A stretch of DNA of 57,144 nt from the NCBI GenBank assembly GCA_022709905.1, contig JAKLHY010000049.1, positions 1 to 57,144 on the forward strand, read 5' to 3'. The position numbers and the translations under genes were made by a program. The notes below the pieces were generated by a model that saw nothing but the letters and a program-made list of their open reading frames with translations, was not told the origin of the DNA and did no database searches. Each line of letters begins with the position of its first letter. Within the stretch, counting starts at the first letter, position 1. The DNA comes from Verrucomicrobiota bacterium. Its GTDB lineage: Bacteria; Verrucomicrobiota; Verrucomicrobiia; Limisphaerales; UBA1319. Positions 49,902 to 57,144 of this stretch are shown here, piece by piece.

Positions 49902-51383
49902 ATGTCGCTGCGAACCATGAGATCAGGGCTCGTTCTTGTCGTGCTCCTTTGCGCACTGGGCGGTCATTTTGTTGCCGCGGCTCAGCCCAACTTCATCGTC
50001 ATCAACATCGATGACCTCGGCTATGCGGACATCGGGCCATTCGGGTCTGCGCTCAATCGCACGCCCAACCTGGATCGTATGGCCAAGGAAGGCCGCAAGC
50101 TGACCTCCTTCTACGGCGCGCCCGTCTGCTCGCCGTCGCGCGCCGCCCTGATGACGGGCTGCTATCCCAAACGCGCCCTACCGATTCCTCATGTGCTCTT
50201 TCCCGCAGGTGAGACCGGCCTGGCGCCCGGAGAGAACACGGTGGCCGAAGTATTGAAAGCCGCGGGGTATGCCACAGCCATCGTCGGCAAGTGGCACCTC
50301 GGAGATCAGCCGGAATTCCTCCCCAACCGGCAGGGCTTCGATCTGCACTTCGGTCTGCCTTACTCGAACGACATGGGGCCCGCCGAGGACGGCGTGAAGA
50401 GCGATCTCGGCAAACCGCTGCCTGAAACCAAAGGCAGGGGTCAGCCGCCGCTCCCGCTCCTGCGCAACAGCCAGGTCGTCAAACGCGTCCTGCCAGATGA
50501 CCAGCAATCGCTCGTGGAACTCTACACGACGGAATCGGTGCGATACATCGCCGCCCACAAGACTGCCCCTTTCTTTCTTTACCTGGCGCACAACGCCGTT
50601 CATTTCCCCATTTACCCGGGCAAGCAATGGGCGGGTAAATCCATCCGTGGCCTTTACTCGGACTGGGTCGAGGAAGTGGACTGGAGCGTCGGAAAGGTCC
50701 TGGACGCCGTCCGCGAAAACGCCCTCTCCGACCGCACGCTAGTAATTTTCACCAGCGACAATGGGGGCACGCAACGGGCGGTGAACCGACCCCTGCGCGG
50801 CTTCAAAAACTCAACCTGGGAAGGCGGCATGCGCGTCCCCACCATCGTCTGGTGGCCGGGCCGCATTCCTGCCGGAACGGCCAGTGACGCGATTTGCGGA
50901 ATGTTCGACATCCTCCCGACGTTCACCGCCCTGGCAGGAGGCAAACTGCCGAGCGATCGCAAGCTGGACGGCGCTAACCTCTGGCCGCTCCTGGCCGGTG
51001 AACCGAACGCCAAACCGGCACATGAGGTTTTCTATTACTACCGCGGCCTCGAGTTGGAAGCTGTGCGCGACCTCCAATGGAAGCTGGTGCTCCCCGCCTC
51101 GTTGACCAACGCCCCTGCCAAGAATGCTGGGAAATCTGCCGCCCAAGCCCGCCGGGCGCCACAATTGTTCAACCTCAGGACCGATGTCGGCGAAACGACC
51201 GATGTCGCCGCGCGACATCCGACCATCGTGGCCCGGCTCGAACAACTCGCCGCTCAGATGGAGGGAGACCTTGGTCTCTCCGGCTCGGCGCCCGGATCGC
51301 GCCCGCTCGGCCGGGTGGCGAACCCAGAGCCTTTGATCCCTTATGACGCCAAAAGGGAGGCCGAACCACGGAAAAATCAGTAA
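49902..51383 (+). CDS. Secreted sulfatase (Cys-type, formylglycine-dependent)
   Basis: 493 residues with a signal peptide (GLVLVVLLCALGGHFVAAA). NFIVINIDDLGYADIG gives the metal Asp pair. CSPSRAALMTG with Cys 76 is the C-x-P-x-R site converted to formylglycine, so an activating enzyme must exist elsewhere. GKWHLGDQPEF and FTSDNGGTQ follow. It hydrolyses sulfate esters of a sulfated polysaccharide or other sulfate; substrate unknown. Large sulfatase sets are typical of Verrucomicrobia and Planctomycetes. ATG 49917 is an alternative start. Confidence 0.92.
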   Translation: MSLRTMRSGLVLVVLLCALGGHFVAAAQPNFIVINIDDLGYADIGPFGSALNRTPNLDRMAKEGRKLTSFYGAPVCSPSRAALMTGCYPKRALPIPHVLFPAGETGLAPGENTVAEVLKAAGYATAIVGKWHLGDQPEFLPNRQGFDLHFGLPYSNDMGPAEDGVKSDLGKPLPETKGRGQPPLPLLRNSQVVKRVLPDDQQSLVELYTTESVRYIAAHKTAPFFLYLAHNAVHFPIYPGKQWAGKSIRGLYSDWVEEVDWSVGKVLDAVRENALSDRTLVIFTSDNGGTQRAVNRPLRGFKNSTWEGGMRVPTIVWWPGRIPAGTASDAICGMFDILPTFTALAGGKLPSDRKLDGANLWPLLAGEPNAKPAHEVFYYYRGLELEAVRDLQWKLVLPASLTNAPAKNAGKSAAQARRAPQLFNLRTDVGETTDVAARHPTIVARLEQLAAQMEGDLGLSGSAPGSRPLGRVANPEPLIPYDAKREAEPRKNQ

Positions 51384-51409
51384 CGCCTTGATACACTTCT
51401 TGGCGTTTT
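51382..51409. terminator. Possible terminator hairpin after the sulfatase gene
   Basis: AACGCC and GGCGTT form a 6-bp stem with a 14-base loop, ending in four T. It begins inside the sulfatase stop codon and lies between converging genes. The stem is short. Confidence 0.35.
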
Positions 51410-51431
51410 GCTGGCCGTCTGCTGGCTCTCG

Positions 51432-52613
51432 TTAATGTCCCTGGCGCAGACGCTGGCGCAGTTGGCTGGGGGTGGTCTTGAGGCGTTTGCGTAGGGCGGC
51501 ACTGAAGTACTCGGGACTGGAAAAGCCGGCGCGCTCGGAGATTTCCGCCAATGTCAGATTCGTTAAAGCCAGCAGCTCGCGCGCTTTGGCAAGGCGCACT
51601 TTCAGAATCTGCTCATAAGGCGCACACCCCAGCAGTCTCCGGAACCGACGTTCGAAGAGCGTGCGAGACATCGCCGCCACCTTGCGGGCGTCCTCGACCC
51701 CAATGCGTTCGCAGGCATGTTCCCGGATGAATCGCACGGCGGCGGAGATCCGGGAATCGCTCACGGCCAGGACATCCGTGCTTTGTCGAGTCAGAACACC
51801 CACGGGCTCGATCAATACCCCTTGGGGAGACTTCGCTTTGCCCCGCATCATCCGGTCGAGCAGCGCCGCGGCTTCATAGCCCGCGCGCCGCGCATTGGGA
51901 ATCACGCTGGACAGCGGCGGATCGCAGAGGTCGCACAGGAGTTCATCGTTGTGCTGGCCAATGACGGCAACCTCGTCCGGCACCACCACGCCGGAGGCGC
52001 GGCACACGTCCAGCACCTGCTGGCCGCGAATGTCGTAGCACGCCATCACTCCCGCCGGTTTAGGCAAAGATCGGATCCACTGGGCCAGCTTGCGCTGTTC
52101 GCGTTCCCAGTCCTCGGCGTCCGAGGGCCGCGAGTCGAAGACCGCACACTCGAATCCGGCGTCCGCTAAATGCCGGACAAAGTTCCCCCCGTGACGCGTG
52201 GACCAGGCAAACCGCCCATCGCCGCAATAACCAAAGTGCCTGAATCCGCGCTCGAGCAGGTGCTCCGCCGCCAAGCGCGAGATAGCCGCGCTGTCGCTGA
52301 TAACCTTAGGAAACTCCGGCGCCAATTCAGCGGCGCTGACGTTGACCACCGGGACGCCAGCCTGGCGGACCGCGTCGGCGACGGATTTGGTTTCGACGCG
52401 GGCAATCAGGCCGTCTCCGCGCCAGGATCGCAGCCATGCGGGCGGTGTTTCGCCCCGGCCCTGCTCGGTGAGGTGGAGGGCCCAATGCCGGTTCGCGCGC
52501 GCGTAAGTTTGGATGCCGTGGAGCAACTCCCGCGCGTAGGCATTCGAAGTTTCGATCAGCAGCGCCACCGCGGTCCGCGAGCAATTTGCGCCCTTGCTTT
52601 TGCTGTTTTTCAT
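51432..52613 (-). CDS. XylR-like transcription regulator (LacI-type sensor plus AraC-type DNA-binding domain)
   Basis: 393 residues from the ATG at 52613, after GGAG; the frame extends to 52634. The first ~270 residues form a periplasmic-binding-protein-like sugar sensor (VALLIETSNAYARELLHGIQ, then GVMACYDIRGQQVLDVCRAS and VVVPDEVAVIGQHNDELLC). The last ~100 residues are an AraC helix-turn-helix pair (VRLAKARELLALTNLTLAEI, then ERAGFSSPEYFSAALRKRLK). This layout is that of XylR, which activates sugar genes when it binds its ligand. Likely targets are the flanking sulfatase or secreted genes, but this is inference. Confidence 0.92.
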   Translation of the reverse strand: MKNSKSKGANCSRTAVALLIETSNAYARELLHGIQTYARANRHWALHLTEQGRGETPPAWLRSWRGDGLIARVETKSVADAVRQAGVPVVNVSAAELAPEFPKVISDSAAISRLAAEHLLERGFRHFGYCGDGRFAWSTRHGGNFVRHLADAGFECAVFDSRPSDAEDWEREQRKLAQWIRSLPKPAGVMACYDIRGQQVLDVCRASGVVVPDEVAVIGQHNDELLCDLCDPPLSSVIPNARRAGYEAAALLDRMMRGKAKSPQGVLIEPVGVLTRQSTDVLAVSDSRISAAVRFIREHACERIGVEDARKVAAMSRTLFERRFRRLLGCAPYEQILKVRLAKARELLALTNLTLAEISERAGFSSPEYFSAALRKRLKTTPSQLRQRLRQGH

Positions 52614-52785
52614 GGGAGATGCTCCAGCATCCACTACTGCCGCAAAACCACAAGAATAATGTGGAAAGGCACATGGACAGAATTGCCTTGCGATGTCAGC
52701 CTGACCCGCAACCTCGTTTACGGCAGGCGGCTGGTTTGCTCCTTGGGGTGCAATCGAGCCTGCAGGCGTTGAACAAGTTCAAGTC

Positions 52786-53067
52786 ATGAAGACAGTGTTT
52801 GCCCTCGCCGGGTTGGAGTTGGACACCATCGCTCCGGTTACTCCGAACGCGCCCGCACAGCGAGGCTTCACGTTGATCGAGTTGCTGGTCGTGATCGCCA
52901 TCATTGCGATTCTTGCCAACATGCTTCTCCCCGCTCTGGGCAAGGCCAAAGCTAAAGGCCAAGCCATGCACTGCCTGAACAACACCAGGCAGATGGACTT
53001 GGCCTGGCTTTTGTATGTGGGCAAGTCAGACGCTGGCTGGCTTGCTGAGCGTGCTACCACCCGGTAA
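52786..53067 (+). CDS. Truncated prepilin-type N-terminal cleavage/methylation protein
   Basis: 93 residues. QRGFTLIELLVVIAIIAILA is the type IV prepilin/pseudopilin leader and hydrophobic spine, and LGKAKAKGQAMHCLNNTRQM is the start of the globular region seen in Verrucomicrobia/Planctomycetes type II secretion-like proteins. Relatives run on for another 100-200 residues, but this frame stops after ERATTR. The next gene starts 31 bases later, so the gene is a stub or an unusually short form. Confidence 0.7.
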   Translation: MKTVFALAGLELDTIAPVTPNAPAQRGFTLIELLVVIAIIAILANMLLPALGKAKAKGQAMHCLNNTRQMDLAWLLYVGKSDAGWLAERATTR

Positions 53068-53098
53068 TCCAAAGAAATGATCCCACCTAACAAAAACT

Positions 53099-55078
53099 AT
53101 GAAAACTGCACAAATCCATGGTTCTCATCCTAATAGCCGGGGCCTAGTGATCGCATGGCTCGCTGGTGTCCTGGCGAGCAGCATCCTCCTGACCCAAGGT
53201 CAAACCGTCATCCCGTCCAGCTACGCCTATCCGCCCGGCTCGGGCGACGCCACGAAGCCCGGGTTTGTGGGCAAGATTCACGTTGCCCGCGCCAATCAAT
53301 CATTCAACGCGTCCATCGGCCGCGCTAATGCGCAATTACGAAACGAATTGATTGACAATACACTTGCCCCGCCTGCTCCGTATCTGAACCTGGCACAGAC
53401 TTTGGACCACCTGGCCCCAGACAACCCCAATCCGGTCCATGCCGATGGCACGTTCGTGAATACCAACGTCATCAATTACAGCATCAGCTCGACTCCTCCA
53501 AACGACGTCTTGGACGACGGATTGTTCAATTCCGCCAATGGCTATAACGATACGCGTTATCCCGGTCTTCCTGGGTGGATGGACGATACCTATTCCTTGG
53601 CGGAAAACGTCAATGCCTTTGCCTGGGAGGAAGTGGCCTGGGTCGAACTTCCCAAGGGCCTCATCACGATAGGCGCCCGCGCTCTGGACGCCGTACAGAT
53701 CGCCATGCATCGCAATGATCCACGTGACCTCTTCAGGGAAACCCCGGTGTGGTTCGACTCCAACGGCGGCCTCCAGACTCGAACCGCCTTGCTGGATGTG
53801 CAGGAAGCCGGGATTTATGGATTCCGGGTTGTTCACACCCTTTTTGGCAGCGCCGATTGCCAGATCGAGTTTTTCACGGCCGATCCCGCTGACGAAAACA
53901 ACCGGGCCTTGGTGAATGATTCTCTCGTTCCCAATGCGGCCAAAGCCTACCGGGCCTTGACCGTGCCGAGCCGGCCGTATGTGGATTCGGTCAGCCCGGG
54001 CATCTCGAGCAGCGGCATAGCCGAGAATGAGCCAATCCGGGTGGTCCTCGTCAACCTGGGCGCAACTGTTCCTGTGCTCAAAGTGAACGGGGCGCCCGTC
54101 GCGTTCTCGACTTCGACGGTGGGAAACCAGACCACGATTGCCTACACGAACACAGGCGGTTGGGGATCCCCCAAGGTCGTCAACGTGTCGGTCGAGTACG
54201 CTGGCGCGGTTGGATCCTGGAATTTTCAGACGAAGACCGGTTTGAAAGCGCTCGTAGTAGGACTCAGTGCCGGTGACACGCAAATTGCACAACGGCTTGC
54301 CTCCAGGTTCGGCATGGATGTTGACAATCTACCCGAAGCGACTGTTTCCGCCAACAGCGCAAGCAATCCTGATCCCGAGGCCGGCAAGGCCTATTTGATG
54401 CAGTACAAAATGATCTGGAACTCAGAGGCCGTCTCCTCCGGTGGAGCCCGGCCCTATATCAACTTTGTTCGGGACAACAGCTTGCCTATCCCCGTGATCA
54501 ATGTGGAGCAGGGCAATGTCGCCGACTGGCGCTTAGCGGGGGGAGGGGCTTCGCCCGGTGGCGCTAATGTGTATTCTGTCATTATCACTGATGCGACCTC
54601 TCCTTTCGCCGCCGGTTTGTCCGGGACAGTCCGCATCGTGAAAGAAGGCACGACCACTGGCACCTGGCACACCGGCAACGCCGTTCCCGATTACGCCTTC
54701 GGATCAGTCGGGACCGCGCTCGATGAGACATCGCCTGCGGTGTATGGCGTGCTGGCCGACGCTGACACCGGGGATTATATCCATCCGGCACGCCGCGTGC
54801 AGTTTGGCATCGCAGGACCCGGGATGGTCGTCAGCTGGAACGAGAACGGCTGGGCCATGTTCGATGCCGCCGTCCGCTGGGTGCTCAATTTGCCTGACGA
54901 GCCTCCAAAGTTCAACCCAATCACCCGCAACGGGAACACCGTGACGCTTTCCTGGACTGGTCAGGGCATGTTGCAGGAGTCCTCGACCGTGACCGGACCT
55001 TGGACCGATTCCGCAAACCAGGCCAATCCACAAAGCCTATCAGCCTCCGGAACCAAGTTTTTCCGGATCAAAGAGTAG
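53099..55078 (+). CDS. Large secreted protein of unknown function
   Basis: 659 residues with a signal-like hydrophobic stretch (GLVIAWLAGVLASSILLTQG). The body is beta-rich without a recognised catalytic motif. Around residues 380-600 a Rossmann-like or GATase-like region may exist (LKALVVGLSAGDTQIAQRLA, then YLMQYKMIWNSEAV and VYSVIITDATSPFA). The end (TVTLSWTGQGMLQESSTVTG ... FFRIKE) is a short module common at the C terminus of Verrucomicrobia secreted proteins. It lies downstream of the prepilin stub and may share its transcript. Confidence 0.6.
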   Translation: MKTAQIHGSHPNSRGLVIAWLAGVLASSILLTQGQTVIPSSYAYPPGSGDATKPGFVGKIHVARANQSFNASIGRANAQLRNELIDNTLAPPAPYLNLAQTLDHLAPDNPNPVHADGTFVNTNVINYSISSTPPNDVLDDGLFNSANGYNDTRYPGLPGWMDDTYSLAENVNAFAWEEVAWVELPKGLITIGARALDAVQIAMHRNDPRDLFRETPVWFDSNGGLQTRTALLDVQEAGIYGFRVVHTLFGSADCQIEFFTADPADENNRALVNDSLVPNAAKAYRALTVPSRPYVDSVSPGISSSGIAENEPIRVVLVNLGATVPVLKVNGAPVAFSTSTVGNQTTIAYTNTGGWGSPKVVNVSVEYAGAVGSWNFQTKTGLKALVVGLSAGDTQIAQRLASRFGMDVDNLPEATVSANSASNPDPEAGKAYLMQYKMIWNSEAVSSGGARPYINFVRDNSLPIPVINVEQGNVADWRLAGGGASPGGANVYSVIITDATSPFAAGLSGTVRIVKEGTTTGTWHTGNAVPDYAFGSVGTALDETSPAVYGVLADADTGDYIHPARRVQFGIAGPGMVVSWNENGWAMFDAAVRWVLNLPDEPPKFNPITRNGNTVTLSWTGQGMLQESSTVTGPWTDSANQANPQSLSASGTKFFRIKE

Positions 55079-55299
55079 CATGCCCGGTGTGCTTTCAAGT
55101 CCGCGTGGTGGCAGCTGGAATTTCAGGCTCCCGGCTGTCGCCGCAAATTCGGATCGATGGTTTCTGGACACTCGATGGAGGAGCGTCCCTAAATGACAAT
55201 CTTCTTTTGTAAAAGCGGGTTCCATGGCACTCATTAAGCAAAATTAAGAACAGTGCAACACATGGTAAAAACAGATGAATCCAATACGCACTATTTCCA

Positions 55300-56397
55300 A
55301 TGAACAACACTGAGACCAAACCAACAGAGTCAGCCGCGATCAGTGGCAAAGCTTGGAACATCGCCGTGCTGCCTGGTGATGGTATTGGTCCCGAGGTTGT
55401 GGCATCGGCTCTGAAGGTGCTGCGCGTCATCGAATCGATGACGTCTGGATTACATTTCAATTTCCAGGAGTATCCGGTAGGGGCGGCCGAATACCTTCGC
55501 AACGGAGATCCCCTTCCCGAAGCATCCTATGCAGCCTGCTGCTCTGCGGATGCGGTTCTTCTCGGCGCCATGGGCCTGCCTCAGGTGCGCTGGCCTGATG
55601 GACGCGAACTCACTCCACAAATTGATCTGCGCGAACGCATGGATCTTTATGCCGGCATTCGTCCCATCAAGCTGTTTCATGCAGAGGATACTCCTCTAAA
55701 GCATGTTACCGCGGGTCAAATTGACCTGGTGCTGGTCCGGGAAAACTGTGAAGGTTTGTTCTCTTCCCGACTCAACCACACCCATCCGGCCCGTGGCGAA
55801 GTCTCCGACATACTCCGCATCACACGATTTGGCGCCGAGCGCATCTGCCGTGCGGCTTTCCGACTCGCCCGCCAGCGGCGGCATAAGTGCACGATTGTCG
55901 ACAAAGCCAACGTGCTGCCCTCGATGGTCTTTTTTCGATCGGTGTTTGATCAGATCGCCCTGGAATTCCCTGACGTGGCGGCGGACCACGTCTATGTCGA
56001 TGCCGTAGCGCTCTATCTCCTGCAGAGCCCGCAAGCGTTCGACGTGCTGGTGACCGAAAACATGTTTGGTGATATCCTGAGCGATTTAACTGCCGGCCTG
56101 GTGGGCGGCATGGGCATGGCGCCTTCGGCCGACTTGGGCGAAGATTACGGGGTGTTTCAACCTTCCCATGGCACCGCGCCCGACATCGCTGGAAAAGGCA
56201 TTGCCAATCCCATCGCCACCATTCTTTCCGCGGCAATGATGCTGGAATGGTTAGACACCGTTGAAACCCGACAGGGAGCCCATTGGATCCGAAAGGCGGT
56301 GGAACTGGCCTTGGCAGATCCTGCAAACCGCACGCCTGACCTGGGCGGAAATCTGACCACAGAACAAATGACGGATAAAATCATCGCCGCACTATGA
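55300..56397 (+). CDS. Isocitrate/isopropylmalate dehydrogenase-family enzyme
   Basis: 365 residues, beta-decarboxylating dehydrogenase fold. Seen are IAVLPGDGIGPEVVASALKV, LVRENCEGLFSSR, VDKANVLPSMVFF, VTENMFGDILSDLTAGLVGG and FQPSHGTAPDIAGKGIANPI. These carry the metal Asp, the catalytic Lys and the NAD loop. The motif set is closest to 3-isopropylmalate or tartrate dehydrogenase. With no leuC, leuD or leuA nearby and a cyclase coupled behind it, a catabolic role on a hydroxy acid is more likely than leucine synthesis. It overlaps the cyclase gene by four bases. Confidence 0.87.
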   Translation: MNNTETKPTESAAISGKAWNIAVLPGDGIGPEVVASALKVLRVIESMTSGLHFNFQEYPVGAAEYLRNGDPLPEASYAACCSADAVLLGAMGLPQVRWPDGRELTPQIDLRERMDLYAGIRPIKLFHAEDTPLKHVTAGQIDLVLVRENCEGLFSSRLNHTHPARGEVSDILRITRFGAERICRAAFRLARQRRHKCTIVDKANVLPSMVFFRSVFDQIALEFPDVAADHVYVDAVALYLLQSPQAFDVLVTENMFGDILSDLTAGLVGGMGMAPSADLGEDYGVFQPSHGTAPDIAGKGIANPIATILSAAMMLEWLDTVETRQGAHWIRKAVELALADPANRTPDLGGNLTTEQMTDKIIAAL

Positions 56398-57011
56398 CCA
56401 GCACCGCGTCAGGTGGGAGTGGGGATAGCCCTGTCATCCCCTCCGGCTCCGATGGCTTCGGCTGGCTGGAAGGCCGCCCTTTCACCCGCCTCATTGACCT
56501 CACGCTCACACTGCGTCCAGGCATGAGAGGCGTTGCTTTTGAACCGAAGTATAACTTCAAAGAGCACGGCTGGGTTGCACAGACGTTGGTGCTCTACTCG
56601 CATTGTGGCACGCACATGGACGCCCCCACTCATTCCGAAGCCGGGCCTCAGACAGTCGATCAGATACCTCTTGAACAGTGCATAGGTCCCGCCTGGGTGG
56701 TGAATCTAGACGGCATTCAACCCAGGGCCCTCATTACCGTGACCAGCCTGGGAGACATCGCCGCCAGGTTGGCTCCGGGCGACAGCCTCTTGCTGCGCAC
56801 AGGCTGGAGTGCCTTTGTGGATCAGGCCAGATGGAGGGATGCACTGCCGCGCGTGAGTCTCGAACTGGCCCACTGGTGCGTCGATAAGCGTGTGAAAATG
56901 CTCGGTGTCGAGCCGCCCTCGGTGGCGGACGTGCATAATTTGTCCGAGGTGATTGAAGTGCATCAAACCTTGCTGGCGGGAGGAGTATTAATTCTGACAT
57001 TTTGGCGATAA
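56394..57011 (+). CDS. Cyclase-family metallohydrolase (kynurenine formamidase-like)
   Basis: 205 residues. The zinc/manganese motif HCGTHMDAPTH is exact, followed by IPLEQCIGPAWVVNL and LLLRTGWSAFVD. Enzymes of this family hydrolyse formamides or lactone-like bonds. Its start sits in the stop of the dehydrogenase gene (ATGA), so both are one operon. The substrate cannot be named. Confidence 0.87.
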   Translation: MTSTASGGSGDSPVIPSGSDGFGWLEGRPFTRLIDLTLTLRPGMRGVAFEPKYNFKEHGWVAQTLVLYSHCGTHMDAPTHSEAGPQTVDQIPLEQCIGPAWVVNLDGIQPRALITVTSLGDIAARLAPGDSLLLRTGWSAFVDQARWRDALPRVSLELAHWCVDKRVKMLGVEPPSVADVHNLSEVIEVHQTLLAGGVLILTFWR

Positions 57012-57027
57012 ATTTGGCGATGAAAAG

Positions 57028-57144
57028 TCATACATAGCCTAACTCTTCTGCTCTGAGTTGAACCTCTATTTGTTGCGGGGTGATTTGCAGGGCCTGGTTT
57101 AGAAATCCCTCGATACTTTGGTCAATGGCGACCAGAACCTTTTT
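57028..57144 (-). CDS. C-terminal end of a minus-strand gene, cut by the window edge
   Basis: From the right edge the minus strand is open for 38 residues and then stops at 57028. The text KKVLVAIDQSIEGFLN followed by LQITPQQIEVQLRAEELGYV is Gln/Glu-rich and probably helical, looks like real protein, and has no stop before the edge. The family is not recognised. Confidence 0.55.
   Translation of the reverse strand, partial: KKVLVAIDQSIEGFLNQALQITPQQIEVQLRAEELGYV

Noticed and set aside
49494..49956. Two overlapping minus-strand open frames (117 and 102 residues) before the sulfatase gene
   Set aside because: No recognisable motif and no ribosome site, and part overlaps the sulfatase start. 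An eroded gene cannot be excluded but is not supported.

Overview
The window looks like a chromosomal piece of a Verrucomicrobiota bacterium, most likely the Limisphaerales/Pedosphaera side of the phylum. This is inferred from family content, not from a marker phylogeny. The clues are a C-terminal Val-Pro-Glu sorting tail of the VPDSG/PEP-CTERM kind, Tat-exported Gfo/Idh/MocA and sugar-isomerase proteins, a Cys-type sulfatase, a XylR-like LacI/AraC regulator beside a prepilin-type protein, a long-form IspH, and intergenic DNA rich in palindromes. No rRNA, tRNA, intact transposase or CRISPR array was seen.

Layout: 1-5.3 kb holds the tail of a sorted surface protein, a secreted VOC protein, a Tat oxidoreductase, and an MBOAT acyltransferase with an SGNH-like partner. 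5.3-9.6 kb holds an endonuclease III-like glycosylase, a STAS protein coupled to an SDR, and an EF-G paralogue lacking the catalytic His. 9.7-13.7 kb is a complete polyamine-type ABC transporter (potABCD). 13.7-18 kb holds a TPR lipoprotein, a DUF362 protein and a BaiN-like flavoprotein. 18.2-20 kb is an SPFH / ribbon-helix-helix / DUF1648 mini-operon. 20-25 kb holds a PTS IIA domain protein, the ruvX-truA-trmL operon, mtnP, a rhomboid protease and a sugar isomerase. 25.1-32.1 kb is a long minus-strand run argJ-argB-argD-argF-ispH-dGTPase, the ornithine/citrulline part of arginine synthesis coupled to isoprenoid and nucleotide genes. 32.3-34.6 kb is a translationally coupled pair of a secreted protein and a matrixin-like metalloprotease.

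The most unusual part is 34.7-38.5 kb: a tight operon of four type III-B CRISPR RAMP-module genes, cmr4-cmr5-cmr6-cmr1. There is no cas10/cmr2, no cmr3, no cas6, no adaptation genes, no CARF effector and no repeat-spacer array in the window. Cmr4 keeps the conserved Asp used for target-RNA cleavage, and Cmr6 has an extra C-terminal region. It could be a minimal RNA-targeting or repurposed complex, or the surviving half of a split locus.

38.5-57.1 kb holds a PLP-dependent decarboxylase, a two-subunit molybdenum hydroxylase, a 5'-truncated ndk remnant, a CvpA-like membrane protein, dnaE, a 1.3-kb gene-free block of hairpins, a sulfatase, a XylR-like regulator, a stunted prepilin-type gene, a large secreted protein, and a coupled isopropylmalate-dehydrogenase-like/cyclase pair. 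A minus-strand gene is cut by the right edge. Several intergenic spaces carry strong dyads, listed separately.
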